A stretch of 6,517 nt of DNA from JAWKWH01 sp041582695 (lineage in GTDB: Bacteria > Pseudomonadota > Alphaproteobacteria > Rhizobiales > Rhizobiaceae), in the NCBI GenBank assembly GCA_041582695.1, contig JBFIBB010000201.1:1-6517 (forward strand), read 5' to 3'. Both the position numbers and the translations under genes were made by a program. Each line of letters starts with the position of its first letter. Position 1 is the stretch's first letter. Positions 1-6,361 of the stretch are shown here, piece after piece. Under the pieces are notes generated by a model. That model was not told the origin of the DNA and did no database searches. It saw only the letters and a program-made list of their open reading frames with translations.

Positions 1-465
1 GAGGGCATTGGCGTCCTCTATGTTGGCGGCTATCACACCGAAGCAGGCCTGATGGCCCGCCAGATGCGCGAGCAGGGTATGGACACCATCCTCGTATCCG
101 GCGATGCGCTGGTAACCGACGAGTACTGGGCCATCACTGGTCCTGCCGGTGAAGGCACGCTGATGACCTTCTCGCCCGACCCGCGCAAAAATCCGGACGT
201 CCAGGATCTGGTCGAGAAATTCCGCGGCATGGGAGTCGAACCCGAGGGCTATGTCCTCTACACCTATGCGGCCATCCAGGCTTGGGCACAGGCTGCGGGC
301 GCTGCTGGCTCGACGGATTTCGATGCCGTCGTGAAGGCGCTGGACGAAGGTGAGTTCAGTACCGTTCTCGGCAAGCTTTCTTTTGACGACAAGGGCGACG
401 TGACCCTGCCAGGTTACGTGTTCTACGAATGGAAAGACGGCAAGTACGATTACATCAGCCAGTAA
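1..465 (+). CDS. Branched-chain amino-acid ABC transporter substrate-binding protein (LivJ/LivK-like), C-terminal part
   Basis: The open frame enters from the left edge without a start codon and ends at TAA 463-465, giving 154 residues. These correspond to the C-terminal part of a type I periplasmic binding protein, which is usually about 370 aa. The fragment opens with a beta-strand and glycine-rich turn (GVLYVGGYHTEAG), followed by a helix, the strand ILVSGDAL, and the segment ITGPAGEGTLMTFSPDPRKNP. That segment resembles the part of Liv-type receptors where the second lobe returns to the first. The later YTYAAIQAWAQAA helix and the FDDKGDV...GYVFYEWKDGKY ending are typical of the family. 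Such proteins capture branched-chain amino acids or related small ligands in the periplasm and deliver them to a LivHMGF permease. The ligand cannot be told from this half, and the signal peptide and permease genes are outside the window. A terminator follows 21 bp after the stop, so the gene ends its transcript here. Confidence 0.87.
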   Translation, partial: EGIGVLYVGGYHTEAGLMARQMREQGMDTILVSGDALVTDEYWAITGPAGEGTLMTFSPDPRKNPDVQDLVEKFRGMGVEPEGYVLYTYAAIQAWAQAAGAAGSTDFDAVVKALDEGEFSTVLGKLSFDDKGDVTLPGYVFYEWKDGKYDYISQ

Positions 466-486
466 TCAAACTATGCAGCCACCGAG

Positions 487-514
487 GAAAGCCCGGCCAT
501 TGCGCCGGGCTTTC
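487..514 (+). terminator. Intrinsic terminator after the binding-protein gene
   Basis: GAAAGCCCGGC at 487-497 pairs perfectly with GCCGGGCTTTC at 504-514: 11 base pairs around a 6-nt loop (CATTGC). The GC-rich core is flanked by an A-rich left arm and a T-rich right arm, the usual rho-independent form that can work on both strands. It lies 21 bp after the stop codon of the binding protein and 90 bp before pyc, so it should separate the two transcripts. Confidence 0.85.
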
Positions 515-603
515 TGCATATTGGACAACGCGTCGCAATTGCATGGCAATTATCAGCGGGTTAAGGAACCTGCGCCCTTGCCGCCACGGAGCTTGTCCGC
601 CCG
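515..603 (+). promoter_or_regulatory. Probable pyc promoter/leader region with a 15-bp palindrome
   Basis: The terminator upstream means pyc needs its own promoter here. TTGGAC at 521-526 is a fair -35 candidate, but the hexamer 17 nt further on (TGGCAA, 544-549) is a poor -10, so no promoter can be fixed. Overlapping that position is the perfect inverted repeat AATTGC-ATG-GCAATT (537-551), with the shorter palindrome GCAATTGC at 535-542. This has the size and placement expected of a repressor operator. That function is inference; no known regulator motif is assigned. Confidence 0.4.
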
Positions 604-3600
604 ATGAAGAAAGTACTCGTTGCAAATCGCTCGGAAATCGCCATTCGCGTATTTCGTGCCGCCAACGAACTGGGATTGAAGACCGTCGCGATATGGGCGG
701 AGGAAGACAAGTACTCACTGCACCGCTTCAAGGCCGATGAGAGCTACCAGATCGGCCGCGGCCCGCATCTGGCCAAGGACATGGGGCCGATCGAAAGCTA
801 CCTGTCGATCGACGAAGTTATCAGGGTCGCCAAGCTTTCCGGTGCCGATGCGATACATCCGGGATACGGGCTGTTGTCTGAGAGTCCGGAATTCGCCGAT
901 GCCTGTGTGGCCAACGGTATCGTCTTCATCGGGCCTTCCGCAGATACCATGCGCCGGTTGGGAAACAAGGTGGCCGCGCGCAATCTGGCGATTGAAACTG
1001 GTGTTCCCGTAGTGCCCGCGACCGATCCGTTGCCGGAGGACATGAACGAAGTCCGCAGTATGGCGGAGGCAATCGGTTATCCGCTGATGCTGAAGGCTTC
1101 CTGGGGCGGCGGAGGGCGCGGCATGCGGGTAATCCGCGAGCCCGCCGACCTCGATCGGGAGGTGACGGAAGCCAAACGCGAAGCCCGGGCTGCTTTCGGC
1201 AAGGACGAGGTCTATCTGGAAAAGCTGGTCGAGCGCGCCCGCCATGTCGAAGTGCAGATACTGGGCGACAAGCACGGCAACGTGGTCCACCTGTTCGAGC
1301 GCGATTGTTCGATCCAGCGCCGCAATCAGAAGGTCGTCGAGCGCGCGCCTGCGCCTTATCTCAATGATGTGCAGCGGGCCGAGCTCGCCGGGTACGGCCT
1401 GACATTGGCGCGGGCGACGAATTATGTCGGCGCCGGTACCATCGAATTTCTCATGGATGCCGAAACTGGCAAATTCTACTTCATCGAGGTCAATCCGCGC
1501 ATACAGGTCGAACATACGGTCACCGAGGAAGTGACGGGCATCGACATTGTCAAGGCGCAGATTCATATTCTCGACGGCGAGGAGATCGGTACTCCGGCTT
1601 CCGGCGTTCCGCGGCAGGAAGATATCAGGCTCAACGGACATGCGCTGCAATGCCGGATCACCACCGAAGATCCCGAGCAGAATTTCATTCCCGATTATGG
1701 CCGTATTACCGCCTATCGCGGCGCTACCGGTTTCGGTATCAGGCTCGACGGCGGCACGGCCTATTCGGGAGCGGTAATTACCCGTTTTTACGATCCGCTG
1801 CTGGAGAAGGTGACCGCCTGGGCCCCGACACCGCAGGAAGCGATCGCGCGGATGGATCGCGCCCTTCGGGAGTTCCGAATTCGCGGTGTCGCCACCAACC
1901 TGACGTTTCTGGAAGCGATCATCGGGCACCCGAAATTCGCCGACAACAGCTATACGACGAAGTTCATCGACAACACACCCGAACTGTTCGCGCAGGTAAA
2001 GCGGCGCGATCGCGCGACGAAGTTGCTGAACTATCTTGCCGATGTTTCGGTTAACGGACATCCCGAGGCGCGGGGCCGGGCGCAGCCGAAGGCGGATGCC
2101 GCTCCACCGCAGATCCCGTTCTTTCACGGCGCGATTCCGGATGGCACAAGGCAGCGCCTGGATCGCGACGGGCCGGTGAAATTCGCCGAATGGATGCGCA
2201 ATCACAAGCAGGTTCTGGTGACCGACACCACGATGCGCGATGGTCACCAGTCTTTGTTGGCGACACGCATGCGAACCTTCGACATTACCCGTATCGCAGG
2301 CACGTACGCGCGTGCGCTGCCGAACCTGCTGTCGCTGGAATGCTGGGGTGGCGCTACATTTGATGTGGCCATGCGGTTTCTTACCGAGGATCCATGGGAG
2401 CGTCTGGCGTTGGTCCGGGAGAAGGCGCCGAACATACTTCTGCAGATGCTGCTGCGCGGCGCCAACGGCGTCGGATACACAAATTATCCCGATAATGTAG
2501 TCAAGCACTTCGTTCGTCAGGCGGCGGCAGGCGGGATCGATCTCTTCCGGGTTTTCGACTGCCTGAACTGGGTCGACAACATGCGCGTTTCCATGGACGC
2601 CGTGATCGAGGAAAACAAGCTCTGCGAGGCGGCGATCTGCTACACCGGAGACTTCCGGAATCCGGACCGGGCAAAATACGATCTGAAATACTATACCGCA
2701 CTGGCGCGCGAGCTCGAGGCGGCGGGCGCCCATATCATCGCGGTCAAGGATATGGCTGGCCTTTTGAAACCGGCGGCGGCCAATGTGCTGTTCAAGGCAC
2801 TTCGCGAGGAAACCGGCCTGCCGATCCACTTCCACACGCACGACACTTCGGGAATCGCCGCGGCCACGGTTCTTGCGGCGGTCGACGCCGGCGTGGATGC
2901 GGTCGATGCAGCCATGGATGCGCTGTCGGGCAACACGTCGCAACCTTGTCTCGGCTCGATCGTCGAGGCGCTGGCGGGATCGGATCGTGATCCGGAACTT
3001 GATCCGGAGTGGATAAGAAGGATTTCGTTTTACTGGGAGGCCGTCCGCAACCAGTATGCGGCTTTCGAAAGCGACCTTAAGGGACCTGCATCCGAGGTCT
3101 ATCTGCATGAAATGCCGGGCGGCCAGTTCACAAACCTGAAGGAACAGGCGCGTTCGCTGGGCCTGGAAACGCGCTGGCATGAAGTCGCACAGGCATACGC
3201 CGACGCAAACCGGATGTTCGGCGATATCGTCAAGGTGACGCCGTCGTCCAAGGTGGTCGGAGACATGGCCCTGATGATGGTGAGCCAGGACCTTACCGTT
3301 GGAGATGTCGAAAACCCGTCCAAGGATATCGCCTTTCCAGACTCGGTCGTGTCGATGATGCGCGGCGATCTCGGCCAGCCGCCCGGCGGATGGCCGGAGG
3401 CATTGCAGAGAAAGGTACTGAAAGGCGAAAAACCGATCACGGCGAGACCCGGATCGCTGCTCGACGACGCGGACCTCGATGCCGGTCGCAAGGAGATCGG
3501 CGCCAAGCTCGGACGCAAGCCGAGCGAATCCGAGTTTGCTTCCTGGCTGATGTATCCGAAAGTCTTCTCCGATTTCGCGGCAGCTTCGGAAGAATACGGT

Positions 3601-4056
3601 CCGGTCAGCAACCTGCCGACGCCGGTCTATTTCTACGGCATGGCGCCGGAAGACGAGATTTTTGTCGACATTGAGCGCGGCAAGACGCTGGTAATTCGCT
3701 GTTTGGCGATCGGAGACACCGACGAGAAGGGCATGGTGACAGTGTTCTTCGAACTGAACGGACAACCGCGGCGCGTCAAGGTTCCGGACCGGGCGCATGG
3801 CGCCGGCGGCAGCCGCACCCGGCCGAAGGCCGATCCGGCCAACGAAAACCATGTCGGCGCGCCGATGCCGGGCGTCGTGTCCACGCTTGCCGTCACAAAG
3901 GGCCAGAAGGTCACAGCCGGTGACGTTCTTCTGTCAATCGAGGCGATGAAGATGGAAACGGCGCTGCATGCCGAGCGCGACGGCGTGATCGCCGATGTGC
4001 TGGTGCATGCAGGGGAGCAGATCGACGCGAAGGATTTGCTCGTCGTCTATGAGTGA
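604..4056 (+). CDS. pyc: Pyruvate carboxylase (EC 6.4.1.1), single-chain biotin enzyme
   Basis: Cytoplasmic homotetramer that converts pyruvate, bicarbonate and ATP to oxaloacetate, refilling the TCA cycle and feeding gluconeogenesis. At 1150 aa it is full length; the R. etli enzyme has 1154. Domains in order are biotin carboxylase (about 1-465), carboxyltransferase (about 505-965), the split allosteric/tetramerisation region, and the biotin carrier (about 1075-1150). Visible motifs are VANRSEIAIR at the N-terminus, the ATP-grasp loop GGGGRGMR at 168-175, FIEVNPRIQVEHTVTE at 293-308, and TDTTMRDGHQS at 540-550. The expected metal ligands are D546, K715 (the carboxylated lysine, in VKDMAG), H744 and H746. 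The catalytic threonine T879 lies in VTPSSKVVGD, and the biotinyl lysine K1116 in EAMKMET. Compared with remembered R. etli numbering, the carboxyltransferase residues are offset by 3. Only GGAG at 588-591, 12 nt away, serves as a ribosome-binding site, but no other in-frame start fits before the TAA at 562. All catalytic residues checked are present. In this family, acetyl-CoA usually activates and aspartate inhibits. Confidence 0.98.
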   Translation: MKKVLVANRSEIAIRVFRAANELGLKTVAIWAEEDKYSLHRFKADESYQIGRGPHLAKDMGPIESYLSIDEVIRVAKLSGADAIHPGYGLLSESPEFADACVANGIVFIGPSADTMRRLGNKVAARNLAIETGVPVVPATDPLPEDMNEVRSMAEAIGYPLMLKASWGGGGRGMRVIREPADLDREVTEAKREARAAFGKDEVYLEKLVERARHVEVQILGDKHGNVVHLFERDCSIQRRNQKVVERAPAPYLNDVQRAELAGYGLTLARATNYVGAGTIEFLMDAETGKFYFIEVNPRIQVEHTVTEEVTGIDIVKAQIHILDGEEIGTPASGVPRQEDIRLNGHALQCRITTEDPEQNFIPDYGRITAYRGATGFGIRLDGGTAYSGAVITRFYDPLLEKVTAWAPTPQEAIARMDRALREFRIRGVATNLTFLEAIIGHPKFADNSYTTKFIDNTPELFAQVKRRDRATKLLNYLADVSVNGHPEARGRAQPKADAAPPQIPFFHGAIPDGTRQRLDRDGPVKFAEWMRNHKQVLVTDTTMRDGHQSLLATRMRTFDITRIAGTYARALPNLLSLECWGGATFDVAMRFLTEDPWERLALVREKAPNILLQMLLRGANGVGYTNYPDNVVKHFVRQAAAGGIDLFRVFDCLNWVDNMRVSMDAVIEENKLCEAAICYTGDFRNPDRAKYDLKYYTALARELEAAGAHIIAVKDMAGLLKPAAANVLFKALREETGLPIHFHTHDTSGIAAATVLAAVDAGVDAVDAAMDALSGNTSQPCLGSIVEALAGSDRDPELDPEWIRRISFYWEAVRNQYAAFESDLKGPASEVYLHEMPGGQFTNLKEQARSLGLETRWHEVAQAYADANRMFGDIVKVTPSSKVVGDMALMMVSQDLTVGDVENPSKDIAFPDSVVSMMRGDLGQPPGGWPEALQRKVLKGEKPITARPGSLLDDADLDAGRKEIGAKLGRKPSESEFASWLMYPKVFSDFAAASEEYGPVSNLPTPVYFYGMAPEDEIFVDIERGKTLVIRCLAIGDTDEKGMVTVFFELNGQPRRVKVPDRAHGAGGSRTRPKADPANENHVGAPMPGVVSTLAVTKGQKVTAGDVLLSIEAMKMETALHAERDGVIADVLVHAGEQIDAKDLLVVYE

Positions 4057-4061
4057 AGTTA

Positions 4062-4081
4062 GCTGGCATGATCTTGCCGGC
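4062..4081 (+). other. Stem-loop directly after pyc
   Basis: GCTGGCA at 4062-4068 pairs with TGCCGGC at 4075-4081: 7 pairs, one of them G-U, with a 6-nt loop. It begins 5 nt after the pyc stop codon and has no T-run. It could stabilise the 3' end of the mRNA or be a chance structure. Confidence 0.35.
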
Positions 4082-4120
4082 AGCCGACGGAACAAGAGGC
4101 TGCATGTCTTGTTACAATCA

Positions 4121-4150
4121 AGCCGGGCGCTGCGGCCCGGCTCTTGTTTT
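4121..4150 (+). terminator. Intrinsic terminator of pyc, possibly bidirectional
   Basis: AGCCGGGC at 4121-4128 pairs perfectly with GCCCGGCT at 4135-4142 across a 6-nt loop, followed by a T-rich tail (TCTTGTTTT, 4142-4150). It lies 64 bp after the pyc stop. On the minus strand the same hairpin comes 46 bp after the SH3-gene stop, followed by TTGATTGT, a weaker U-tract. It may therefore end both convergent transcripts. Confidence 0.75.
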
Positions 4151-4187
4151 AAGATCGCGCTGACATCCTGCGCAAGCAGGACAATAC

Positions 4188-5141
4188 CTACGGATCGGCC
4201 CTGCCGCCGCGCAGAAGTTTCTTGAAAAAGCCGCCCTCCGACTCTGTTGCTGCTCCGGTCTCAGTCGGGACTTCGGAACTGGCGGCCACAGAACCTTCTC
4301 CGGGGAAGCGTATATAGGTTCTGTAGACATAACCGAGCCTGCCGTCATAGACGACCCGGCACCAGTGCTGGCAGTCGGGGTCGGACAGAATGTCGGAATC
4401 TTCCGGCACAACCATCATCTTGACAGCGCCCTTTCTGGCGTCGGCGCGCATATTCACCCATCTGGTGGCGCGGGCGGGCACCAGGTCACCGGTCGCAAAA
4501 ACAGGTGCGCTGACATGCACCGGGCTTATCGGTTCTTCTGCGATTACCGCACCGGCTGGATCATCTCCGGCGTCCGGCGATACCATCGCCAGCAATTCCG
4601 GGTTCATCTTTTCTTCGAGTGCGACGACCTCTTCCTCGGTTTCGGCAATAGCGACATTGCGAAGCGCCTCCTCAACGGTTTTTGCTCTGCCTTGCCTTGG
4701 TTCCCTTTTGATGGCGGGTTCAAGATCGTCCGACCAGCGCGGATTGTTTTTTCCAAGCGGTATCAGTCTGCCATCAGAGACGTCCGCAACGGCGACCTCG
4801 ACAGTTTGATCTGCAGTGGCTGCGCCGGTCGGCCGTTCGCCAGCCATTGTTTCAGCCGCCGCCTGCTCCGCCTTATCCTCCGCGGCTTTCGCACTGACGG
4901 TGTTGGCGGAAATCGCCGTATTGATAAATGTGGATGTATCAAGAGACGCAACGCGCACCGGCGTAGGATCATCGCTGCTGGCCATGAGCGCGTAGGCTGC
5001 CGCGCCGCCGCAAAGCGCAGACAAGCAGGCCGTTGTCACCAGCAGAAAGCCGGAGCGTTTTCTTGGCGGACGCATCCGCAGATCCTGGAATGTGAACGGA
5101 TATTGGTGTGACGGTTCCGATGTCACGAAATACTTGGACAT
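4188..5141 (-). CDS. Membrane-anchored protein with C-terminal bacterial SH3 (SH3b) domain
   Basis: The 317-aa protein has a short cytoplasmic N-terminus ending in basic PPRKRS (25-30), one membrane span at about 31-53, a long low-complexity linker rich in Ala, Glu and Asp (about 55-215), and an SH3b-like domain at about 220-280. The domain shows RWVNMRADARKGA, then CQHWCRVVYDGRLGYVYRTYI, the usual W-x-x-V / G-x-x-G-Y-V pattern of bacterial SH3 folds. The positive-inside pattern places the SH3 domain in the periplasm. C257 and C261 flank W260 and are the only cysteines outside the membrane span, so a disulfide is possible. The tail GGFFKKLLRGG (303-313) is short and basic. The start is ATG 5141, with an excellent GGGGAG site (5149-5154) 7 nt upstream. 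A GTG at 5246 would add 35 residues but sits at the likely transcription start and lacks comparable support. Peptidoglycan or envelope binding is typical of such domains; the actual role is unknown. Confidence 0.8.
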   Translation of the reverse strand: MSKYFVTSEPSHQYPFTFQDLRMRPPRKRSGFLLVTTACLSALCGGAAAYALMASSDDPTPVRVASLDTSTFINTAISANTVSAKAAEDKAEQAAAETMAGERPTGAATADQTVEVAVADVSDGRLIPLGKNNPRWSDDLEPAIKREPRQGRAKTVEEALRNVAIAETEEEVVALEEKMNPELLAMVSPDAGDDPAGAVIAEEPISPVHVSAPVFATGDLVPARATRWVNMRADARKGAVKMMVVPEDSDILSDPDCQHWCRVVYDGRLGYVYRTYIRFPGEGSVAASSEVPTETGAATESEGGFFKKLLRGGRADP

Positions 5142-5148
5142 GGTTTGT

Positions 5149-5154
5149 CTCCCC
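5149..5154 (-). promoter_or_regulatory. Ribosome-binding site that fixes the SH3-protein start
   Basis: On the minus strand the sequence reads GGGGAG, a 7-nt spacer, then ATG (5139-5141). This strong Shine-Dalgarno match decides for the internal ATG over the longer GTG-started frame at 5246. Confidence 0.75.
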
Positions 5155-5220
5155 GGAGGCAACGCCTCTTGCTTGAACCCCTCGCCCTCGATTTTTCCCG
5201 CCGCTACTGGGCGAACTCTT

Positions 5221-5246
5221 GTGAGCGTCTTTCCCGATGCGCTCAC
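5221..5246 (-). repeat. Inverted repeat / stem-loop at the predicted 5' end of the SH3-gene transcript
   Basis: GTGAGCG at 5221-5227 and CGCTCAC at 5240-5246 are perfect 7-bp arms separated by 12 nt. Counting from the TATAAT box, transcription on the minus strand would begin 1-2 nt before the first arm. The repeat may therefore form a hairpin capping the mRNA 5' end, or be an operator just downstream of the promoter. Confidence 0.55.
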
Positions 5247-5254
5247 TTGGCGGC

Positions 5255-5260
5255 ATTATA
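5255..5260 (-). promoter_or_regulatory. Consensus -10 box (TATAAT) for the SH3-protein gene
   Basis: The minus strand carries an exact TATAAT 113 nt upstream of the chosen ATG. No TTGACA-like -35 is visible 16-18 nt upstream, where the sequence reads around CAATCCAT. The expected start of transcription is near A5247/A5248, directly before a stem-loop. A promoter with a perfect -10 and poor -35 often depends on an activator; that step is inference. Confidence 0.5.
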
Positions 5261-5294
5261 GGAATCAGAATGTGGCATGGATTGGTCATATTTG

Positions 5295-5317
5295 CGGGTT
5301 TTGATCTCAAAAACCCG
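5295..5317. repeat. Perfect 8-bp-arm inverted repeat between lysR and the SH3 gene
   Basis: CGGGTTTT (5295-5302) and AAAACCCG (5310-5317) are separated by 7 nt (GATCTCA). There is no T-run after the hairpin on either strand, so it is not a standard terminator. It is centred roughly 58 bp upstream of the inferred SH3-gene transcription start, a usual distance for an activator site, and 53 bp past the lysR stop. Confidence 0.5.
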
Positions 5318-5338
5318 TTGCAATGGCATGATCTCGTG

Positions 5339-5367
5339 AAAAATGACCGGCTTGGAGTGCGCCAACC
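5339..5367 (-). terminator. Weak candidate terminator of the lysR gene
   Basis: On the minus strand, just past the lysR stop, GGTTGG (5362-5367) can pair with CCAA-G-CC (5349-5355, one bulged base) around a 6-nt loop. TTTTT at 5339-5343 follows after 5 nt. The stem is short and bulged, so this is a low-confidence call. Confidence 0.25.
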
Positions 5368-5369
5368 AC

Positions 5370-6254
5370 CTAGAGCCGCAGTTTTCTCAGCGCCTCGGCG
5401 AGGTAATCATAAGTGCGGCGAACCTTGCGGCTGGTGCGCAATTCACGGTGCGCGGTGAGCCACATCGGGATGGATCCGGTCGGCAGCTCGGGCATTATTT
5501 TCTCTATTCCGGGCCGATTGCGGGCAATCGCATTGGCGACAAAGCCTATCCCAGCGCCAGCCTTGACAAGTTTCCAATGCGCGACCTGTGCGTCTGTGCG
5601 TATGGCGAAGTTGTGGCGGTCTACATCGTAGCCGAGCGAGCGGATGGCGTTGATCAGCAGTTCGGCCCGGTCATAGCCGATGATGACATGGTTAAGCAGT
5701 TCGCCCGTGCTTTTGGGTCTACCCGCCCGCTCCAGATAGCTCGCCGCTGCATAGCAGCCGATGGACAATTCGTTGACCTTGCGCGCGATCAGTTCGCTTT
5801 GCGTTGGTTCGACCATCCGGACGGCAATGTCGGCATCTCGGATAAGCAGATTTTGCACTTCGTTGGAGCTTATCAGTTCGATTTCGAGCGCCGGTTCGTC
5901 GCGCTTCAACTCCGCAATGATTTCAGGCAGAAAATAGTGGGCGACGATTTCGCTCGCCGTTATCCGAACCGTGCCGGCGATCTCACTCGATCTTCCCGTT
6001 GCCGCAAGAGAGAAGGCAGCAGCCTCGCGCTCCATTCCCCGCGCGCGTTCGAGCAGAGCCCTTCCGGTTTCGGTCAGAACCATGCCCTTTCGCCGGCGCT
6101 CGAAAAGCGTGACTTGCAGGGCCGCCTCGAGATCGCCGATGTGGCGACCCAGCGTAGGCTGGCTGATACCGGTGAACCTTGCGGCGCCGGACAAGCTGCC
6201 CGCGCTGCTTACGGCGATGAAGCTCCTCACGAGATCCCAATCGAAACCTTCCAT
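5370..6254 (-). CDS. LysR-family transcriptional regulator
   Basis: The 294-aa protein has the usual family length. The N-terminal winged helix-turn-helix covers about residues 5-64. It reads WDLVRSFIAV, then the helix-turn-helix SLSGAARFTGISQPTLGRHIGDLE (20-43), then LFERRRKGMVLTETG (50-64). A linker helix follows (about 65-85), and then the C-terminal effector-binding domain in two periplasmic-binding-like lobes (about 90-290). The start at 6254 is preferred because a GGA (6265-6267) lies 10 nt upstream. ATG 6269 in the same frame would add MDSCA but has no visible ribosome-binding site. LysR proteins bind as tetramers to operators near their own promoter and often control a divergent neighbour, here the gene starting at 6362. 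The effector cannot be predicted. A weak hairpin with a T-run follows the stop, and the SH3 gene downstream on the same strand appears to have its own promoter. Confidence 0.93.
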   Translation of the reverse strand: MEGFDWDLVRSFIAVSSAGSLSGAARFTGISQPTLGRHIGDLEAALQVTLFERRRKGMVLTETGRALLERARGMEREAAAFSLAATGRSSEIAGTVRITASEIVAHYFLPEIIAELKRDEPALEIELISSNEVQNLLIRDADIAVRMVEPTQSELIARKVNELSIGCYAAASYLERAGRPKSTGELLNHVIIGYDRAELLINAIRSLGYDVDRHNFAIRTDAQVAHWKLVKAGAGIGFVANAIARNRPGIEKIMPELPTGSIPMWLTAHRELRTSRKVRRTYDYLAEALRKLRL

Positions 6255-6361
6255 CGCGCAACTATCCATTTGAAACTGAATAGATGCAATACAAAAATCG
6301 GCAATTTCAATTCGTTTTCGTTGGCATCATATTGATTTCCAGAAACGACGGAGTTGATCCG
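6255..6361. promoter_or_regulatory. Divergent intergenic region between lysR and the right-edge gene
   Basis: This AT-richer stretch of 107 bp must hold promoters for both directions. For the rightward gene, TTTCAA (6305-6310), a 17-nt spacer and CATATT (6328-6333) form a weak promoter candidate that would give a leader of about 22 nt. Read on the other strand, 6305-6310 is TTGAAA, a possible -35 for lysR, but without a convincing -10. TTGAA...TGCAA within about 6270-6289 is a degenerate dyad that could be a LysR-type site. None of these is strong. Confidence 0.35.

Noticed and set aside
429..740. A + strand open frame running from the end of the binding protein through the intergenic region into pyc, and the opposite frame at 455-718.
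   Set aside because: Both cross the terminator and the pyc start and overlap two well-supported genes. They have no ribosome-binding site, and their Arg- and Pro-rich composition is that of out-of-frame GC-rich DNA.
715..3852. A 1045-codon open frame antisense to pyc, with similar long antisense frames over lysR (5343-6335, +) and the SH3 gene (4365-5111, +).
   Set aside because: All three lie in the same register, where codon positions 1 and 3 are opposed. In that register an antisense stop requires a TTA, CTA or TCA codon in the real gene, and this genome avoids those codons; the pyc shadow is bounded exactly by TCA codons at 715-717 and 3934-3936. The antisense proteins are rich in Arg and His with no domain, while the sense proteins are clear family members.
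5142..5246. N-terminal extension of the SH3 protein from GTG 5246.
   Set aside because: The added 35 codons begin at the arm of the stem-loop and 1-2 nt from the predicted transcription start, and the added peptide precedes a perfect ribosome-binding site and ATG at 5141. The extension reads as a leader, not protein.
6255..6269. Start of the LysR protein at ATG 6269.
   Set aside because: It adds only MDSCA and has no ribosome-binding site, whereas ATG 6254 has GGA 10 nt upstream. It remains possible, and the difference is five residues.
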